The notes beneath the pieces were generated by a model that saw only the letters and a program-made list of their open reading frames with translations, ran no database searches and was not told the DNA's origin. 7,761 bases of DNA from Sulfurihydrogenibium yellowstonense SS-5. GTDB taxonomy: Bacteria; Aquificota; Aquificia; Aquificales; Hydrogenothermaceae. The stretch lies in contig NZ_ABZS01000075.1 in the NCBI RefSeq assembly GCF_000173615.1, positions 1 through 7,761 on the forward strand, written 5' to 3'. Shown piece by piece: positions 1 through 5,330 of the stretch; position 1 is the first letter of the stretch; the number at the start of each line of letters is the position of its first letter. A program made the position numbers and the translations under genes.

Positions 1-43
1 CCGTATAAAATAAAGCAAACATGATAAAGATTAATTTTTTCAT
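1..43 (-). CDS. Exported protein, N-terminus only (partial)
   Basis: An ATG at 43 on the minus strand opens a frame that runs off the window edge. Its 14 codons read MKKLIFIMFALFYT: a two-lysine n-region followed by a hydrophobic stretch, the shape of a Sec signal peptide or signal anchor. An in-frame TAA lies 24 bases upstream, with no other ATG between. The Shine-Dalgarno match is weak (only a distant GGTG). The gene lies just downstream of the two-component operon on the same strand and has its own promoter-like region with 11-bp spaced boxes, so it is a good candidate target of that system. The product beyond the signal peptide cannot be known from this window. Confidence 0.55.
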   Translation of the reverse strand, partial: MKKLIFIMFALFYT

Positions 44-85
44 GATTGAAATTACAGCACCGCGTTAAAGTCAAGTTTATCCAAA

Positions 86-139
86 ATTATAAACTACAAT
101 TATTAACTTAAGATTAAAATTACCTTAACACAAGCTTAA
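86..139 (-). promoter_or_regulatory. Candidate PhoB/OmpR-type promoter: four 11-bp direct repeats plus -10
   Basis: Read on the minus strand, four units start exactly 11 bp apart at 139, 128, 117 and 106: TTAAGCTTGTG, TTAAGGTAATT, TTAATCTTAAG and TTAATAATTGT. Four bases later comes TATAAT (91-86), a perfect -10. No good -35 hexamer is present, as is usual where an OmpR/PhoB-class regulator bound to direct repeats of helical-turn spacing replaces it. The first box overlaps the stop codon of the histidine kinase gene. A start site near 79 would give a leader of about 36 bases for the gene starting at 43. The function is inferred from architecture; the cognate regulator is presumably the one encoded at 1434-2096. 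Confidence 0.5.
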
Positions 140-1437
140 TAACTTTTTGTACAAATTTTTACAGAAGTTCCTCTGCCAACCTCGCTATGAATGGTTAATT
201 CCCAACCTAAGATTTTACTTATAACTTTGCATATACTAAGACCAAGACCTGAACCTTCTTCAAGCTTTGCTTTTTCTGACCTGTAAAAAGGTTCAAAAAT
301 TTTAATCAGCTCTTCTTTTGAAATTCCGATACCCTCGTCCTCTATGATAACACAATAGCTATCTTTTTTTATACCTATTTTTCCGTTTTGCGGGCTATAT
401 TTTATTGCATTTTCTATAATGTTGCTAAAAAGTGAATGAATAAGCTCATAATCACCAAACACCTTAAATTCATCTTCAAAAATCTCAAAACTTAGATTTT
501 TGTTATTAATCAGTTGTTTAAAATCTCCTAATATGCCGAGTATTAAAGTTTTTAGCTCTACAATTTCTCTCTTTGGCTCTACATTTTGAGTTTCTAATCT
601 GTATAGCAATAAAAGTTTTTCTACTACCTGAGAAGCTCTTTCAGCTGCGCTTTTAATGCTAAGCAGAAACTCTCTCATCTCAGCTTGGCTTCTTGGTTTT
701 CTTAAGGTTAAGTCTGTTGAAGTTCTTATGATAGACAACGGTGTTTTAAGCTCGTGGGACAGGTGATAAAAGAAAAACTTTTGAGTATCAAGATAGTTGT
801 TTAATTGATTTACTAATTGATTGTAGGCTTTTACAATTGGTTTTATCTCAGAAAACACATTTTCATCTAAGATGTCAAGCTTGGCCGGGCTACTCTCTTC
901 TATTTTTTTGGCTAACCTCATGACAACTCTAAAAGATAAATACCATAAAGGATATGCAATTAGAGTATATACTACCAAAATAGCAAGCCAACCTGTAAAA
1001 AAATTTTTAGAAAACTTTCTTAACATTGCTTGCTGATTGCTGATTTCTCTGTAAACCAAAATATAATATCTACCGTATTTTTCACCATAGCCTGCGTACT
1101 CTTTACCGTTGATTTCAAAAAAGAAAAGTCCATTTTCCGATGGGAAATTAAGAACGCTTTTATCAGGTTGTAATTCAACATATTTGTTATCTTCCAAGAT
1201 TTTTAGATAGTTGCCAGAACCTTTTCTAAAGTTTATCATGACTTCTTCATCGTACTGAAACTTTCCCTCTTCTTTAATAAGATACGCAACTGACCGCCAC
1301 AGAATGTTTAAAGATGAACTTATCTCTTGATGCACAGAATTTTTTATCGTCAAATGTGTAAAAAGATAGATTGACAAAAAAGCACTAAAAAGCAAGATGA
1401 GAGATAATACATACACTCTTGAAAATAGGCTTTTCAT
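136..1437 (-). CDS. Two-component sensor histidine kinase
   Basis: This is a 433-residue inner-membrane sensor kinase that autophosphorylates on histidine and passes the phosphate to its partner regulator. Membrane segments at about 8-31 and 149-172 flank a sensor domain of about 115 residues that I do not recognise. It faces the periplasm if topology is normal. A poorly conserved HAMP-like linker (about 170-222) leads to the HisKA box FFFYHLSHELKTPL, with H228 as phosphoacceptor. The catalytic ATPase domain has the N box (SNIIENAIKYS, N343), G1 (DEGIG, D367), F box (FEPFYRS) and G2 (GSGLGLS, 395-401). All catalytic motifs are intact and the length is normal. The ATG at 1437 overlaps the regulator's TGA as ATGA, so the two are translationally coupled. 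The signal is unknown. Confidence 0.95.
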   Translation of the reverse strand: MKSLFSRVYVLSLILLFSAFLSIYLFTHLTIKNSVHQEISSSLNILWRSVAYLIKEEGKFQYDEEVMINFRKGSGNYLKILEDNKYVELQPDKSVLNFPSENGLFFFEINGKEYAGYGEKYGRYYILVYREISNQQAMLRKFSKNFFTGWLAILVVYTLIAYPLWYLSFRVVMRLAKKIEESSPAKLDILDENVFSEIKPIVKAYNQLVNQLNNYLDTQKFFFYHLSHELKTPLSIIRTSTDLTLRKPRSQAEMREFLLSIKSAAERASQVVEKLLLLYRLETQNVEPKREIVELKTLILGILGDFKQLINNKNLSFEIFEDEFKVFGDYELIHSLFSNIIENAIKYSPQNGKIGIKKDSYCVIIEDEGIGISKEELIKIFEPFYRSEKAKLEEGSGLGLSICKVISKILGWELTIHSEVGRGTSVKICTKSY

Positions 1438-2096
1438 ATCTTAAGTATATATCCTAATCCTTTAACGGTTTTGATGTACTTACCTTCCGGGTCAAGCTTT
1501 TTTCTCAATCTGCTTATTAAAACTTCTATTACATTGCTGTCAGGAGATCCTTCCCATCCGTATAAGCTTTGTTCTATATAAGTTTTAGAAAGAATTCTGT
1601 TAGACTTTAGGGCAAGCATCATTAAAAGTTTTAGCTCCATAGCTGTAAGCTCTACATCTTTACCTTTCACTTTCACATTTTGATTAACTAAGTCAACTTC
1701 AACATCACCAAAAGAGACTATGCCTTTGCTTACGTTATGATAACGTCTTATTAAAGCTTTTATTCTTGCAACAAGCTCTTGAAAATCAAACGGCTTTGCA
1801 AGATAATCATCAGCTCCTGCATTCAGTCCTTTTATTTTGTCTTCAACAGAACCTTTAGCGGTGAGTATCAAAACTGGAGTGCAAATTCCACGATTTCTTA
1901 AGCTTTCTAGAATGCTTAGACCATCCTTTCCAGGAAGCATCAAATCTAAAACTATCACTTCATAGTTTTCTGTATTCAAGTACTCTTCTGCTGTAGCTCC
2001 ATTAGAAACTAAGTCAACTAAAAATCCTTCCTCTTCAAGACCTTTCTTAATAAGCCTTCCTAAGGTTTTATCGTCTTCTACCAATAAAAGTCTCAT
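1434..2096 (-). CDS. OmpR/PhoB-family response regulator
   Basis: This is a 220-residue cytoplasmic DNA-binding regulator. The receiver domain (1-115) has the acidic pair D8/D9, the phosphoacceptor D51 in VLDLMLPGKDG, the switch residue T79 and the invariant K101 in KPFDFQEL. After a linker comes a winged-helix domain (about 126-220) with the recognition-helix segment SNVIEVLISRLRKKL and the wing motif IKTVKGLGYIL, typical of the PhoB/OmpR class. A GGAAGA ribosome binding site (2107-2102) lies 5 bases from the ATG. It is the first gene of the operon and overlaps the kinase by 4 bases. Such regulators bind direct repeats with 11-bp periodicity, and an array of that kind lies at 96-139. I cannot assign a specific name such as phoB, copR or kdpE. 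Confidence 0.96.
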   Translation of the reverse strand: MRLLLVEDDKTLGRLIKKGLEEEGFLVDLVSNGATAEEYLNTENYEVIVLDLMLPGKDGLSILESLRNRGICTPVLILTAKGSVEDKIKGLNAGADDYLAKPFDFQELVARIKALIRRYHNVSKGIVSFGDVEVDLVNQNVKVKGKDVELTAMELKLLMMLALKSNRILSKTYIEQSLYGWEGSPDSNVIEVLISRLRKKLDPEGKYIKTVKGLGYILKI

Positions 2097-2205
2097 GGTT
2101 TTCTTCCAAGGCTCAATTTATGCGTTAAAGTATTTTATCAAAGTAAAACTTCAAATTTTAAAATGAAAGTTAATCAACTCCCGTCATTCACCTCTTACAC
2201 AAGGT

Positions 2206-2254
2206 CAGTTCATGAGCTGCTTATGAGCGGACAATTCATGAATTGCTAAGCAAT
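2206..2254. repeat. Cluster of TTCATGAA-centred palindromes
   Basis: Two good palindromes sit 26 bp apart centre to centre: CAGTTCATGAGCTG (2206-2219, one mismatch from perfect) and CAATTCATGAATTG (2232-2245, perfect). Between them CTTATGAG (2220-2227) is a third, degraded unit. The second palindrome runs into a small hairpin, ATTGC-TAA-GCAAT (2242-2254). A closely related perfect palindrome occurs inside topA at 5937-5952. This looks like a dispersed REP-like palindromic family. The copy number in the genome cannot be judged here. Confidence 0.6.
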
Positions 2255-2330
2255 ATCTCCCACTTTTAACATTCTAGCTACGGCAAAGAATCTTGTGTAA
2301 TCTATGAGACTGCTTGCAAAAATCCAAATC

Positions 2331-2357
2331 GTCATTCTGAAGCCGGTGAAGATTCTC
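2331..2357. repeat. Dispersed-type element, GTCATTCTGA...GATTCTC (copy 1)
   Basis: The segment begins GTCATTCTGAAG and ends GAAGATTCTC, the layout of a short intergenic repeat seen in many bacterial genomes (GTCATyCTGAG ... GAAGGATCT type). A related, more diverged copy lies at 4991-5025 in the other intergenic region, in the same orientation. Family membership is from memory of the pattern and is not proven here. Confidence 0.4.
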
Positions 2358-2486
2358 GCGATTTTAATGAATTTCTCATCCGACGTATATAATATATTTA
2401 TTGTTATAGCGTTTTTGTAAGAGTAAACTACGTAGCTAATTTCACATTCCACAGATAATATGTTTTTTGATTTTTTTGAAAAATAA

Positions 2487-2556
2487 AACGGAAAATTTTT
2501 TGCCTCAATAGAATAGTGTACGAAAGGTTAATTACTAATTTTTAGGTTATGGTTAA
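2487..2556 (+). repeat. Diverged repeat, about 70 bp, copy A (upstream of the DHH operon)
   Basis: This segment shares ordered blocks with 5056-5126: TTTTTTGCC (2496-2504 versus 5064-5072), CGAAAGGTTAATTA (2521-2534 versus 5091-5104) and AATTTTTAG (2538-2546 versus 5104-5112). Weaker similarity lies on both sides (GGTTAAATTTGGAA versus GCTAAAATTTGAAA). Spacing between the first two blocks is nearly the same (25 and 27 bases). Both copies have the same orientation and lie upstream of plus-strand genes. It could be a decayed mobile element or a shared regulatory segment. Confidence 0.55.
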
Positions 2557-2622
2557 ATTTGGAATGCTCTTGTTATATTAATCCAATAATTCAAGATAAA
2601 ATATAAAAATGTATTTTTTATC

Positions 2623-2651
2623 TTTACAGTTAGCATTTATTAACTTAAAAT
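2623..2651 (+). promoter_or_regulatory. Possible sigma70-type promoter for the DHH operon
   Basis: TTTACA (2623-2628) and TAAAAT (2646-2651) are separated by exactly 17 bp, each one base from consensus. The drawback is that a start about 7 bases downstream would fall on the ribosome binding site (AGGAGG, 2657-2662), giving a very short leader. The true promoter may lie further upstream. Confidence 0.35.
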
Positions 2652-2673
2652 ATTGTAGGAGGTTTTTAAAAAT

Positions 2674-3525
2674 ATGAAGATTATCGGACTTTATCATAAA
2701 AATTGTACAGACGGAACTACGGCGGCGGCAGTGATATTAAAAAAATATCCGGATGCAACCGTTATTCCAATAGAACATAACTTCAAAGATGAAGATTTTG
2801 AGCAAATACTTGGGCAGATAGATGAAGATACAATAGTCTATATTGTAGACTTTGCATTAAAACCAGAATATTTAAACAAAGTTTTAGAAAAAGCCAAGAA
2901 AGTAATAAATTTAGACCATCATATTAGCATGAAAAACATATTGGAAGAGATAAAAGACCCAAAATTTGAATTTGTATTTGATAATGACAAATCAGGAGCA
3001 TCTTTAACTTGGCACTATCTATTTAATACTGAGCCGCCAGAAATAATAAAATATGTAGAAGATAAAGATATTTGGAAATGGCAGTATGGAGATATAACAA
3101 AATATGTTAATGATTATCTATTCCTATTTACCAACAAACCAGAAGAAGTAAAAGAGCTTTTAGATAAAGATATTACAGAAATTATAGAAAAGGGCAAAAT
3201 AATAAATCAGTATACGACTTATTTAATCAACACCTTTGTAGAGAAAGCTAAAGACCTGTTTATAAAAATAGGAAATTACAAAGTAAGGGCATACAACACT
3301 GGTTTATTTCAGTCTGAAATTGGAAATTTGTTAGCTACTGGGTATAATGAAGCTGTTTGTCTTTTTTCAATCAATGGCGATTTTGTGAAGCTCAGTTTTA
3401 GAAGTCTTGACAATCATAGTCCGTCAGCTTTAGACCTTGCAAAATTACTAAACGGTGGTGGTCATAGAAATGCTGCCGGTGCATCTGTAAGCATCAACGA
3501 ATTTTGCAGCATGATTATGATGTAG
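2674..3525 (+). CDS. DHH/DHHA1-family phosphoesterase
   Basis: This is a 283-residue cytoplasmic metal-dependent phosphoesterase of the DHH superfamily, whose members cleave short RNAs (nanoRNases), cyclic dinucleotides or related phosphoesters. Motif I is YHKNCTDGTTAAAV (H8, D13), motif II is YIVDFAL (D59) and motif III is the signature LDHHIS (D81, H82, H83). An acidic motif YVEDKDIWKW follows (D130/D132). The C-terminal DHHA1 domain ends with the substrate-binding loop LNGGGHRNAAGASV (G261-H264). Motif I has the HxxxxDG form rather than the DxD of classical NrnA, and the protein is somewhat shorter than NrnA, so the substrate is uncertain. AGGAGG at 2657-2662 supports the ATG. It leads an operon with a TetR regulator and dtd. 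Confidence 0.9.
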   Translation: MKIIGLYHKNCTDGTTAAAVILKKYPDATVIPIEHNFKDEDFEQILGQIDEDTIVYIVDFALKPEYLNKVLEKAKKVINLDHHISMKNILEEIKDPKFEFVFDNDKSGASLTWHYLFNTEPPEIIKYVEDKDIWKWQYGDITKYVNDYLFLFTNKPEEVKELLDKDITEIIEKGKIINQYTTYLINTFVEKAKDLFIKIGNYKVRAYNTGLFQSEIGNLLATGYNEAVCLFSINGDFVKLSFRSLDNHSPSALDLAKLLNGGGHRNAAGASVSINEFCSMIMM

Positions 3526-3529
3526 GAGG
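3524..3529 (+). promoter_or_regulatory. Ribosome binding site overlapping the upstream stop
   Basis: AGGAGG for the TetR gene begins inside the TAG stop codon of the phosphoesterase gene (3523-3525) and lies 6 bases before the ATG at 3536. This fixes the start and implies co-translation from one mRNA. Confidence 0.75.
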
Positions 3530-3535
3530 AATTTA

Positions 3536-4123
3536 ATGTTGGAAGAGCTATCTACAAGAGAAAAAATAATATTAGCAGGTGCTGAAATAATAATCCATGA
3601 AGGGTTAAAACGCTTTACAGCAAAAAATATTGCCAATAAAATAGGCATCACCGATGCAGCCATCTATAAACATTTTCCTTCCTTAGATGCTATAGTAGTA
3701 GAAATTATCAACAGATATATATCTCGGTGTTCTCAAAGCGTTGACAGAGCAAAAGAATTAGGCCTTTCTACAGAAGAAACTTTAAAACAAGTAATGAGAG
3801 AGCATATAAAAGTATTGGAAGAAACAAAAGGGGCTGTTCCTGTTTTATGCTTCGAGTTTAGCAGGTCTGGAAATAAAAAGTTTTTTGATATACTTCATAA
3901 ATTTGTTGAAGATTACAAAAAGAAACTTTCTGAGGTTATTAAAAAGGGACAAGAAGAAGGGCTTGTTAAAGAGGATATTGACCCATCTGAAACAGCAATG
4001 CTTTTTGTAGGACTAATACAGGCAAAAGTTTTTGCGTATGTAATGGAAAGAAGAGAAGGACCAATAATCAAAGACCCAGATCAATTAATTTCAGAATTAT
4101 TCTATGGAATCATTAAAAAATGA
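3536..4123 (+). CDS. TetR/AcrR-family transcriptional regulator
   Basis: This is a 195-residue dimeric, ligand-responsive DNA-binding protein, usually a repressor. The N-terminal HTH domain (about 6-52) is classic: [16 protein letters not shown], then the helix-turn-helix [23 protein letters not shown], with the YKHF signature of the family. The helical C-terminal ligand and dimerisation domain (about 60-195) includes [17 protein letters not shown] and a long helix [20 protein letters not shown]. It resembles the AcrR/fatty-acid-responsive branch, but the ligand cannot be read from sequence. It is the middle gene of an operon: 10 bp after the phosphoesterase, and its TGA overlaps the ATG of dtd. 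Autoregulation of the operon is likely by analogy, though I saw no clear operator. Confidence 0.93.
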   Translation: MLEELSTREKIILAGAEIIIHEGLKRFTAKNIANKIGITDAAIYKHFPSLDAIVVEIINRYISRCSQSVDRAKELGLSTEETLKQVMREHIKVLEETKGAVPVLCFEFSRSGNKKFFDILHKFVEDYKKKLSEVIKKGQEEGLVKEDIDPSETAMLFVGLIQAKVFAYVMERREGPIIKDPDQLISELFYGIIKK

Positions 4124-4563
4124 TTGCGGTAGTTCAAAGAGTTATAAAATCAAGCGTTGAAGTAGACGGTAAGGTTGTAGGAGAAATAAGAAAAGGAGTT
4201 AATATACTTCTTGGGGTAGCCGAAGATGACACAGAAGAAGATATAAATAAGTTAGTTAATAAAATTGTTTATTTAAGAATGTTTGAAGATGAGGATAAAA
4301 AGATGAATTATTCGCTTCTTGATATCAACGGAGAAGCTCTTATTATTTCTCAGTTTACACTTCTTGCTAATTTAAAGAAAGGAAGAAGACCATCTTTTGA
4401 ATATGCTGCCAAGCCAGATAAAGCTAAAGCTTTATATGAAAAATTTGTAGAAGAGTTTTCTAAATATGTGAAAGTTCAAACAGGTATTTTTGGTGCTGAT
4501 ATGAAAGTTTATATTTTAAACGATGGACCAGTAACATTCATCCTTGATTCAAAACAGTTATAA
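4120..4563 (+). CDS. dtd: D-aminoacyl-tRNA deacylase (D-Tyr-tRNA deacylase)
   Basis: This 147-residue homodimeric cytoplasmic enzyme hydrolyses D-aminoacyl-tRNA (and Gly-tRNA-Ala), protecting translation from D-amino acids. It is full length and has every family landmark: N-terminal [14 protein letters not shown]; the active-site motif SQFTLLA (77-83); [12 protein letters not shown]; then [10 protein letters not shown] and the C-terminal NDGPVTF (134-140), whose Gly-Pro supplies the cross-subunit chiral selection. The ATG overlaps the TetR stop as ATGA, with only a weak Shine-Dalgarno site (GGAA), so translation is probably coupled. No terminator is visible after its stop: the next gene ends on the opposite strand 2 bp later. 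Confidence 0.97.
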   Translation: MIAVVQRVIKSSVEVDGKVVGEIRKGVNILLGVAEDDTEEDINKLVNKIVYLRMFEDEDKKMNYSLLDINGEALIISQFTLLANLKKGRRPSFEYAAKPDKAKALYEKFVEEFSKYVKVQTGIFGADMKVYILNDGPVTFILDSKQL

Positions 4564-4565
4564 CC

Positions 4566-4778
4566 CTATCTTCTAAACCAAGGCTTTTTCTCACCTTTGC
4601 CTTCTCTTGGTGGAAATACGCTTCTATATAGATTCTTCCAAAAAACTTTTGCTCTTGTAGATTTATAACTCCAAATAGTTACAGCTACCGAAAGAATAAT
4701 CCACAAAGGAATAAAAATCTTTATTAATACATTAGTAGCCTCTTTTTCCATTTGATTAAATGCTGAAGGGTCAATCAT
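4566..4778 (-). CDS. Small single-pass membrane protein, unknown function
   Basis: The frame encodes 70 residues from the ATG at 4778, or 74 from an ATG at 4790. I prefer 4778 because GGAG (4788-4785) sits 6 bases upstream, while no ribosome binding site precedes 4790. One hydrophobic segment (about 17-38, VLIKIFIPLWIILSVAVTIWSY) is followed by a strongly basic tail ending in GKGEKKPWFRR, so the positive-inside rule puts the C-terminus in the cytoplasm. A well-formed promoter lies upstream. It converges on dtd with only 2 bp between the stops. I recognise no family. The clean membrane-protein architecture, ribosome binding site and promoter argue for a real gene. Confidence 0.7.
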   Translation of the reverse strand: MIDPSAFNQMEKEATNVLIKIFIPLWIILSVAVTIWSYKSTRAKVFWKNLYRSVFPPREGKGEKKPWFRR

Positions 4779-4784
4779 TCTTAG

Positions 4785-4788
4785 CTCC
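4785..4788 (-). promoter_or_regulatory. Ribosome binding site deciding the small membrane protein start
   Basis: GGAG on the minus strand lies 6 bases before the ATG at 4778. It overlaps the alternative ATG at 4790, which has only an A/T-rich, purine-poor stretch in front of it. This supports the 70-residue product over the 74-residue one. Confidence 0.5.
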
Positions 4789-4820
4789 ATTTTTATTTTA
4801 TAGTCTTGTCAATAATAATA

Positions 4821-4849
4821 ATAATAAGATAAATAGTAAGATTTTTCAA
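4821..4849 (-). promoter_or_regulatory. Sigma70-type promoter for the small membrane protein
   Basis: On the minus strand TTGAAA (4849-4844) and TATTAT (4826-4821) are separated by exactly 17 bp, each one base off consensus. Transcription would start near 4814, giving a leader of about 36 bases to the ATG at 4778. The -10 lies within a run of AAT triplets (4811-4827), so low complexity tempers confidence. Confidence 0.5.
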
Positions 4850-4990
4850 TACGTTGTCAGCTCAAAAGAAGCAGGGAGAACATTATTGGATATTTCAAGA
4901 AGAATTATTTTAAAATTCTTAACTTAGCCATAGAATGTAAGATATGAGACATGAGAATGTTCTAAAATTTTTGCAGCTTCGCCTTTGCCT

Positions 4991-5053
4991 GTCTTCCTGA
5001 GAGTTTTAGTCCGAAGGATTTTCTCTTTTAATGTCTTTTAAAAGAAGAGAAAA
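4991..5053. repeat. Dispersed-type element (copy 2) with bulged hairpin
   Basis: GTCTTCCTGAGAG...TCCGAAGGATTTTCTC (4991-5025) has the layout of the element at 2331-2357. It is followed by an imperfect inverted repeat: TTTTCTCTTTTAA (5019-5031) pairs with TTAAAAGAAGAGAAAA (5038-5053), with a 3-base bulge and a 6-base loop. There is no T tract positioned as in an intrinsic terminator on either strand, so it is listed as a repeat. Confidence 0.4.
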
Positions 5054-5055
5054 TG

Positions 5056-5126
5056 AAAGGAAGTTTTTTGCCGACTTTAAAATGACCAATCGAAAGGTTA
5101 ATTAATTTTTAGACTTGGCTAAAATT
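5056..5126 (+). repeat. Diverged repeat, about 70 bp, copy B (upstream of topA)
   Basis: This is the partner of 2487-2556. The best block is CGAAAGGTTAATTA (5091-5104), followed by AATTTTTAG, with TTTTTTGCC 27 bases before it. Copy A carries a short insertion after GGTTAATTA relative to this copy. Confidence 0.55.
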
Positions 5127-5274
5127 TGAAACAATCTGACATGGGACGTTGATAAAATTTTTTAAACTTAGCTTGCCGCCCATCACACTTCACACGCCAC
5201 TTTGTTTGTCATCAGTAGCCTATTACTTTATTTGCTATCCAACTGACTTTAATTAATATGACCTATACGCCAAC

Positions 5275-5303
5275 TTGAGAATAATTGAAATTGAGCATAT
5301 AAT
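5275..5303 (+). promoter_or_regulatory. Sigma70-type promoter of topA
   Basis: TTGAGA (5275-5280), a 17-bp spacer and a perfect TATAAT (5298-5303) form the best promoter in the window. A start near 5310 gives a leader of about 21 bases that holds the AGAGG ribosome binding site (5319-5323) ahead of the TTG at 5331. Confidence 0.75.
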
Positions 5304-5330
5304 TATTAAAAAACTCACAGAGGTTAAAGT

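Larger units (their letters stand above)
2097..2673. other. Divergent intergenic region, 577 bp, with degenerate repeats
   Basis: No convincing gene lies here. The region holds, from left to right: a possible weak promoter for the two-component operon (minus-strand TAAAAT at 2137-2132, no good -35); a cluster of TTCATGAA-type palindromes (2206-2254); a GTCATTCTGA...GATTCTC element (2331-2357) of a kind often dispersed in bacterial genomes; a segment also present in diverged form upstream of topA (about 2487-2556); and a possible promoter before the phosphoesterase gene. Open frames across it have no family features and contain the repeats, so I treat it as non-coding. Confidence 0.6.
4850..5274. 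other. Intergenic region upstream of topA, no gene seen
   Basis: About 425 bp with no supported coding region. It contains an A/T inverted repeat, AAGAATT...AATTCTT, at about 4899-4920; a degenerate GTCTTCCTGAG...GATTTTCTC element (4991-5025) running into a bulged hairpin (5019-5053); copy B of the repeat shared with the other intergenic region (5056-5126); and about 145 bp (5127-5274) where I see nothing. The arrangement parallels 2331-2556, in the same order and orientation. Confidence 0.55.

Noticed and set aside
2097..2180. Search for an 11-bp box array upstream of the response regulator (autoregulation)
   Set aside because: TTAA motifs are present but about 12 bp apart and only two in number, so the clear 11-bp phasing seen at 96-139 is not reproduced.
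2206..2245. Palindromes considered as a CRISPR array
   Set aside because: Units are 14 bp, unequal and spaced by 11-15 bp with no spacers of regular length and no cas genes.
2246..2452. Open frame of 68 codons on the minus strand in the divergent intergenic region
   Set aside because: It runs through the GTCATTCTGA repeat and borders the palindrome cluster, has no usable ribosome binding site or recognisable domain, and its composition matches non-coding DNA.
3448..3663. Open frame on the minus strand across the phosphoesterase/TetR junction
   Set aside because: It lies antisense to two well-supported genes with intact motifs and has no family features.
4804..4809. Perfect TTGACA on the minus strand near the small membrane protein
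   Set aside because: The nearest TATAAA is only about 5 bases away and nothing resembling a -10 lies at 16-18 bp before the coding start, so it cannot form a promoter there.
4811..4827. Run of AAT triplets that might be a phase-variable microsatellite
   Set aside because: There are only five full units in AT-rich DNA. Slippage is conceivable because it overlaps a -10, but nothing else supports phase variation.
5127..5274. Looked for an RNA gene or small ORF between the repeat and the topA promoter
   Set aside because: No stable long-range pairing, tRNA-like features, or start codon with a ribosome binding site was found.
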